Positions 6,209 through 9,442 of a stretch of 9,442 bases of DNA are shown here, in pieces (within the stretch, counting starts at the first letter, position 1; each line of letters opens with the position of its first letter). A model generated the notes under the pieces. It was given only the letters and a program-made list of their open reading frames with translations, did no database searches and was not told the DNA's origin. The stretch comes from Phycisphaeraceae bacterium. GTDB lineage: Bacteria > Planctomycetota > Phycisphaerae > Phycisphaerales > Phycisphaeraceae. Both the position numbers and the translations under genes were made by a program. The DNA is taken from positions 1 through 9,442 of the forward strand of contig JAJDCT010000177.1 in the NCBI GenBank assembly GCA_029260695.1, in the 5' to 3' direction.

Positions 6209-7754
6209 GGTCCTTCTCGGTTGTCCGGTTGCTTGCCTTGGGAATGTGAAGGGTGAAACGGCTGCCGTGTCCCGGTCCGTCGCTGTGTGCCTCTATACGC
6301 CCGCCGTGGTCTTGAATAATGGCGTGGACGATGGACAGCCCCAGGCCGTTGCCTTGCTCGTTGGACCCGCGTTTATCTGTGTAGAAAGGCTCGAAAGCGT
6401 GTGCCAGTACCGCGTTGGACATGCCCTGTCCGTTGTCCGACACACTCAGCTCGACCTCGCCGTTCCTTAGCCCCCCGGTGATTTCAACCCGGCCGTGGTG
6501 GTCGCTGACCGCTTCCATCGCGTTGATCGTCAGGTTCAAAATCACCTGTTTCATCTCGGCTTCATGCGCCAGGATTTCCAGCGGCTGCGCTGAGTCGATC
6601 TGGATGTCCAGCTCTCGGCTATTGAATTGCTTGAGGCCCCGCACCATAGACGCGACATCGTGAGCCACGGCATTAAGATCGACCTTCCCGCGGGGAGAGT
6701 CGGGGCTGCGCATCAGCGACAGCAGCTTCTCGATGATCCGCTTGCAGCGAAAAGCCTCATCACGGATGACCTCCAAGCCCTCGAGTGATTCGGTGTCGTG
6801 CTGCTTTGCGCGCAGGTCTTTGATCGCCAACTCGGCGTAGCCAGCGATAATGCTCAGGGGGTTGTTGATCTCGTGAGCGATGCCCGCCGCGAGGTAACCG
6901 ACGCTAGCCAGCCGCTCGGATCGCACGAGTTGTCGGCTCTTGGTCTCGACCCGTTCCTCGAGGTTGTGATAAAGCGCCTCCAACTCGGCAACCATCCGGT
7001 TGAAATCCAAGGCGAGGTCCGCGAACTCGTCTCGGCCGCTGTGCGACAGCCTTTGGTCGAACCGGCCTGACGCGATTTCCCGGACACGGTCACGCATCCT
7101 GGCCAGAGGTGGCACCACCGCCCGGTACTGCACCAGCCCGCTGAGTGCCACGATAAACGCGGCTAATAGACTCACCCCCGAGAGGGTCAGCACGGCCCGT
7201 TCAAGCACCGTTCGGCCTCGGTCGTGGGCATCCAGCACCGCGGTGTCCGCCTCACCCGCCAGCGCCTCTAAGTCTGATCGAATCCGCCTGATCGACTCTG
7301 ACATCCCAACGATTTCGGAAGCGGTTACCGTGTCTCCGTCCGGCTCCGAGGTTGCCTTCAGCATCAATTCGTGAGCTCTAAGGGTGATCGGCTCCAACTC
7401 GCGGGCTATGGTGTAAGTGGTCCGCTGCTCCGCGTCCTGATGCTCCGCGGTCACTTCGCCTAATCCGTATTCATCGCCGCTTTGTATCTCGATGTAGTCT
7501 TGCAGCATCAGCATGGCCTTACCAAGCTTGGCGTCGATCAGCTCGAAATCTGGCCGATCGCTCCTCAGCAGCCCGCTCGTTGCCGCCAGGTCGTTGCCAG
7601 CCTGATCGATCAGTCTTAGCTCGTTGTATTCCCCGGCGACCCAATCCAGGCTCCCCGCTATTTCCGACACCACCCACAGCGATGCTCCGGTGACCGTGAG
7701 CAAGCTCAAAATCATCACCGCGGTGGTTACCAGCAGCCGGTTTCGCAGAGTCAT
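6174..7754 (-). CDS. Membrane sensor histidine kinase with HAMP domain
   Basis: The kinase is 526 residues from the chosen start. TM1 lies at about 7-29 and TM2 at about 187-210. They flank a mainly helical, charged extracytoplasmic sensor of about 155 residues with no family I recognise. HAMP follows at about 211-253 (VVPPLARMRDRVREIASGRF), then a short coiled coil. The H-box is AGIAHEINNPLS with phospho-acceptor H294. The N-box centres on N411 (NLTINAMEA). ATP-binding boxes are DNGQGM (440-445), FEPFYTDK and GNGLGLSI. The AHEINNPL type is typical of NtrB/PilS-like kinases. The frame opens at 7781, but the ATG at 7754 has AGGA 7 nt upstream and starts directly before the TM1 basic residues, so it is preferred. 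It is divergent from the cytochrome gene. Confidence 0.93.
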   Translation of the reverse strand: MTLRNRLLVTTAVMILSLLTVTGASLWVVSEIAGSLDWVAGEYNELRLIDQAGNDLAATSGLLRSDRPDFELIDAKLGKAMLMLQDYIEIQSGDEYGLGEVTAEHQDAEQRTTYTIARELEPITLRAHELMLKATSEPDGDTVTASEIVGMSESIRRIRSDLEALAGEADTAVLDAHDRGRTVLERAVLTLSGVSLLAAFIVALSGLVQYRAVVPPLARMRDRVREIASGRFDQRLSHSGRDEFADLALDFNRMVAELEALYHNLEERVETKSRQLVRSERLASVGYLAAGIAHEINNPLSIIAGYAELAIKDLRAKQHDTESLEGLEVIRDEAFRCKRIIEKLLSLMRSPDSPRGKVDLNAVAHDVASMVRGLKQFNSRELDIQIDSAQPLEILAHEAEMKQVILNLTINAMEAVSDHHGRVEITGGLRNGEVELSVSDNGQGMSNAVLAHAFEPFYTDKRGSNEQGNGLGLSIVHAIIQDHGGRIEAHSDGPGHGSRFTLHIPKASNRTTEKDHDRSDVNTSNA

Positions 7755-7850
7755 CGACGGTTCCTGTTTAGCCCCCATCATTGTAACCGCACCACAAACG
7801 ATCGACCCGGCGACTAGTCATACCACAGACCGTGTCGTCAGCTTTAAACC

Positions 7851-7879
7851 TGCAATTCTTGCAGTCTGCAATGTTTGCA
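7851..7879. promoter_or_regulatory. Tandem operator-like dyads TGCAA-N3-TTGCA (two copies)
   Basis: TGCAATTCTTGCA (7851-7863) and TGCAATGTTTGCA (7867-7879) are each perfect inverted repeats with 5-bp arms and a 3-bp spacer. They are separated by 3 bp, so the centres are 16 bp apart. The arms match exactly while the spacers differ, as expected of a cooperative two-dimer binding site. They lie about 100 nt from each flanking start codon. Confidence 0.65.
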
Positions 7880-7920
7880 CATAACCAAACAAATCCGCTG
7901 AGATGCCGATATACAGGTGT

Positions 7921-7935
7921 GAGTCATAACGACTC
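7921..7935. promoter_or_regulatory. Dyad GAGTC-N5-GACTC
   Basis: A perfect inverted repeat with 5-bp arms whose starts are 10 bp apart, one helical turn. It lies 42 nt before the cytochrome start and could be an operator near the promoter or a 5' UTR element. It is unlike the TGCAA dyads, so a different protein would bind it. Confidence 0.35.
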
Positions 7936-7976
7936 CCGCCGTTTAGTACCACCCCCAAAGTACAGGAACCCGGAAT

Positions 7977-8603
7977 ATGTATCGGTATTCGATCAGAGTT
8001 GTGGCCTTAGTCGTAGGGTCGCTCACGATCACATGTTTGGCCCTTGTCGCTTGCAGCGGTCCTCAGCCGCTTGCCCGGGCGATCGTGGCGTCGGATGAGT
8101 TGGCCTACACCCAGGCCCTGGCGGATCACAAGGACGACCCGGCCCAGGCGTTCCTGGCGATGCGGGCGGAGGAGTTAGGCATAGCCGCGGACGAAGCCCT
8201 AACTCGAGACCAGGCGCTGAGCACGACCAAGAACCCATTTATAGCCCGTAAAGACCCCGTGGCGGTCAGCCACGGCGCGGTCGTCTACAAGCAGCACTGT
8301 GCCGATTGTCACGGCCAAGACGCCGACGGCCGAGGCACACGATTGCCCGAACCCCTGGTGGAGGCCGACTTCCACGACTTCTCGCACCGCTTCGCCTCCA
8401 CGCTCCACCACGGAGCGCCCCGCGCGTGGTTCAAGAAGATCACCGGGGGCTACACCTCGGAAACCCCCAACAGCGACGGCACCTTCTCCGAGATGCCCCC
8501 GTTCGGCGATACGTTGGCGCGCGAGCAGGTCTGGCTCGTGATTACTTACCTCCAGAGCCTGGACGCCGACCTTCGGGATGACGCCACGGCCGAGAACGAA
8601 TGA
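7977..8603 (+). CDS. Lipoprotein mono-haem cytochrome c
   Basis: A 208-residue exported electron carrier. The N-terminus has a basic-hydrophobic signal ending in the lipobox LVAC (23-26), so it is probably lipid-anchored at C26. The haem c attachment site is CADCH at 108-112, and the likely distal ligand is M173 in SEMPPFGD, giving a class I fold over about 96-198. Residues 35-92 form a helical, charged segment with no domain I recognise. ITGGYTSETPNSDG before the Met loop is an insertion-like stretch. AGGA 9 nt upstream supports the start at 7977. Its stop overlaps the reductase gene by ATGA, and the divergent kinase shares its control region. The electron partner is unknown. Confidence 0.9.
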   Translation: MYRYSIRVVALVVGSLTITCLALVACSGPQPLARAIVASDELAYTQALADHKDDPAQAFLAMRAEELGIAADEALTRDQALSTTKNPFIARKDPVAVSHGAVVYKQHCADCHGQDADGRGTRLPEPLVEADFHDFSHRFASTLHHGAPRAWFKKITGGYTSETPNSDGTFSEMPPFGDTLAREQVWLVITYLQSLDADLRDDATAENE

Positions 8604-9442
8604 TGAATCAATCACCCGCCGACAAAGGCCGTGTCCTGGTCACGGGAGCGACCGGTTTCATCGGGCACTACCTGCTCGCGGACCTGGTGCGCCGGCAGGT
8701 CAAGTGCGCCGTTCTGCTGCGGCCACCGCTGGATCGGTCCACGCGCAGGTTGGCCGACATGCTTGGAGGGCTTGGGTTAGACCTGGAAGAACTGATGGCA
8801 TCTGGCCAAGTGGTTCTCTTAACCGGTGACCTCGTCCGGGGTCTGCCCGACCCGACCGGGCTGGACATCAATTCGATCATCCACACCGCGGCCGCGACCC
8901 GGTTCCAGACCGACCCCACCGGCGAGCCACGAAGAACCAACGTCACCGGGACCCTCAAACTCCTCCGCTGGGCACAGACCTACGGCGTTAACGACCTGCA
9001 CCTGGTCAGCTCGGCCTACCAGTGTGGCAAGACCGATGCCCCGGCCCGTGAATCGTTGAGTAAAAACCCGCCGCTGTTTCACAACCCCTACGAGCGGACC
9101 AAGTGGCAGGCCGAACGCACTTGTCAGACTTGGTCCAACGCAGGCCACGGCAGGACGCTGACCGTCTACCGCCCGTCGATCGTCGTCGGTGAGTACATCT
9201 CCGGCCGGGCGACCAAGTTCTCGGGGTTCTACCTCACCGCCAGGGCCTCACGCCTGCTCGCAGAACAATACGACTATCAATCCGAGGATGGCGACCGCCA
9301 CCACATCTCGCTGCGCCTGCGAGGCCGCCTCGCCGACCGCCAGAACATCGTGCCGGTGGACTACGTCACCGCCATGATCGCCCACGCCTTCTTGGATAGC
9401 CGGCTCCACGGGCGGGTCTATCACCTGACAAACCCGGGGGCA
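8600..9442 (+). CDS. Extended short-chain dehydrogenase/reductase, NAD_binding_4-like (partial)
   Basis: The 5' part (281 codons) of an NAD(P)-dependent reductase or epimerase, open at the window edge. The Rossmann glycine motif is TGATGFIG at 15-22. IIHTAAATRF (93-102), NVTGTLKLLRWA (114-125) and LVSSAY (135-140) follow. The catalytic pair is Y164 and K168 in NPYERTKWQAE, then YRPSIVVGE (190-198). This pattern fits the thioester-reductase/fatty acyl-CoA reductase-like branch of extended SDRs, with 3-beta-HSD or sugar epimerase as alternatives. The start at 8600 overlaps the cytochrome stop by ATGA; the ATG at 8603 is in the same frame and equally possible. No good Shine-Dalgarno sequence is seen, so translation is probably coupled. 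The C-terminal substrate-binding part is mostly missing. Confidence 0.88.
   Translation, partial: MMNQSPADKGRVLVTGATGFIGHYLLADLVRRQVKCAVLLRPPLDRSTRRLADMLGGLGLDLEELMASGQVVLLTGDLVRGLPDPTGLDINSIIHTAAATRFQTDPTGEPRRTNVTGTLKLLRWAQTYGVNDLHLVSSAYQCGKTDAPARESLSKNPPLFHNPYERTKWQAERTCQTWSNAGHGRTLTVYRPSIVVGEYISGRATKFSGFYLTARASRLLAEQYDYQSEDGDRHHISLRLRGRLADRQNIVPVDYVTAMIAHAFLDSRLHGRVYHLTNPGA

Larger units (their letters stand above)
7755..7976. promoter_or_regulatory. Divergent control region between kinase and cytochrome genes
   Basis: This region must hold promoters for the kinase/regulator operon (leftward) and the cytochrome operon (rightward). It contains three perfect dyads, listed separately. Leftward, TTGCAG and TTTAAA can be placed 17 nt apart within the dyad zone as a weak -35/-10 pair. 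Rightward, TATACA (7910-7915) is a possible -10 without a clear -35. AGGA at 7964-7967 is the likely ribosome binding site for the cytochrome. Confidence 0.5.

Noticed and set aside
7755..7781. Kinase start at 7781
   Set aside because: The ATG at 7754 has AGGA at 7-nt spacing and places basic residues directly before TM1. The upstream ATG pair lacks a comparable ribosome binding site.
7851..7879. TTGCA elements as sigma-54 (-12) promoter boxes
   Set aside because: No GG lies at the required distance upstream of any of the TTGCA elements on either strand, and the adjacent regulator lacks the AAA+ domain needed to activate sigma-54.
7832..8098. Small open frame overlapping the cytochrome start
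   Set aside because: It runs out of frame through the cytochrome signal peptide, has no ribosome binding site and spans the dyad region.
1..9442. tRNA, rRNA, CRISPR array, insertion sequence or phage genes
   Set aside because: No cloverleaf, regular short repeats, transposase motifs or terminal inverted repeats were seen in any gap, and every gap is under 300 nt.

Overview
The window holds nine genes that can be placed with confidence, plus one possible gene end at the left edge. All are bacterial and GC-rich. Many neighbours overlap by ATGA, and Shine-Dalgarno sequences are only partly conserved. A planctomycete-like (Phycisphaerae-type) environmental bacterium would fit, but that is a tentative inference from style and gene mix. 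No marker gene fixes the taxonomy.

Left half (1-4791), a surface-glycan cluster. An FkbM-family methyltransferase (59-835) overlaps a WaaE-like family 2 glycosyltransferase (832-1716). That gene overlaps a second family 2 glycosyltransferase (1713-2603). On the opposite strand follows a second, unrelated-looking FkbM methyltransferase (2717-3556). A third glycosyltransferase (3766-4707) comes next; it is a close paralogue of the second. A textbook intrinsic terminator at 4760-4791 closes the block. These enzymes probably build and O-methylate a polysaccharide or glycan. All five proteins end in the same kind of C-terminus (RKAA, RRVAA, RRAA, RRAA, RRAA). No other complete gene in the window has it, and it is the most unusual protein-level signal here.

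Middle (4924-7754). A 201-residue membrane-anchored protein of unknown function stands alone. It converges on a two-component system read from the minus strand: a HAMP histidine kinase (7754-6174) and a response regulator (6208-5579) that joins a receiver to a Fis-type helix-turn-helix with no AAA+ domain.

Right (7755-9442). A divergent control region carries two tandem perfect dyads, TGCAA-N3-TTGCA, set 16 bp apart, and a third dyad, GAGTC-N5-GACTC. To its right lie a lipoprotein mono-haem cytochrome c (7977-8603) and, overlapping it, an extended short-chain dehydrogenase/reductase that runs off the window. The layout suggests that the kinase/regulator pair and the cytochrome-reductase operon share an operator. 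That would make this a possible undescribed redox- or envelope-responsive regulon.
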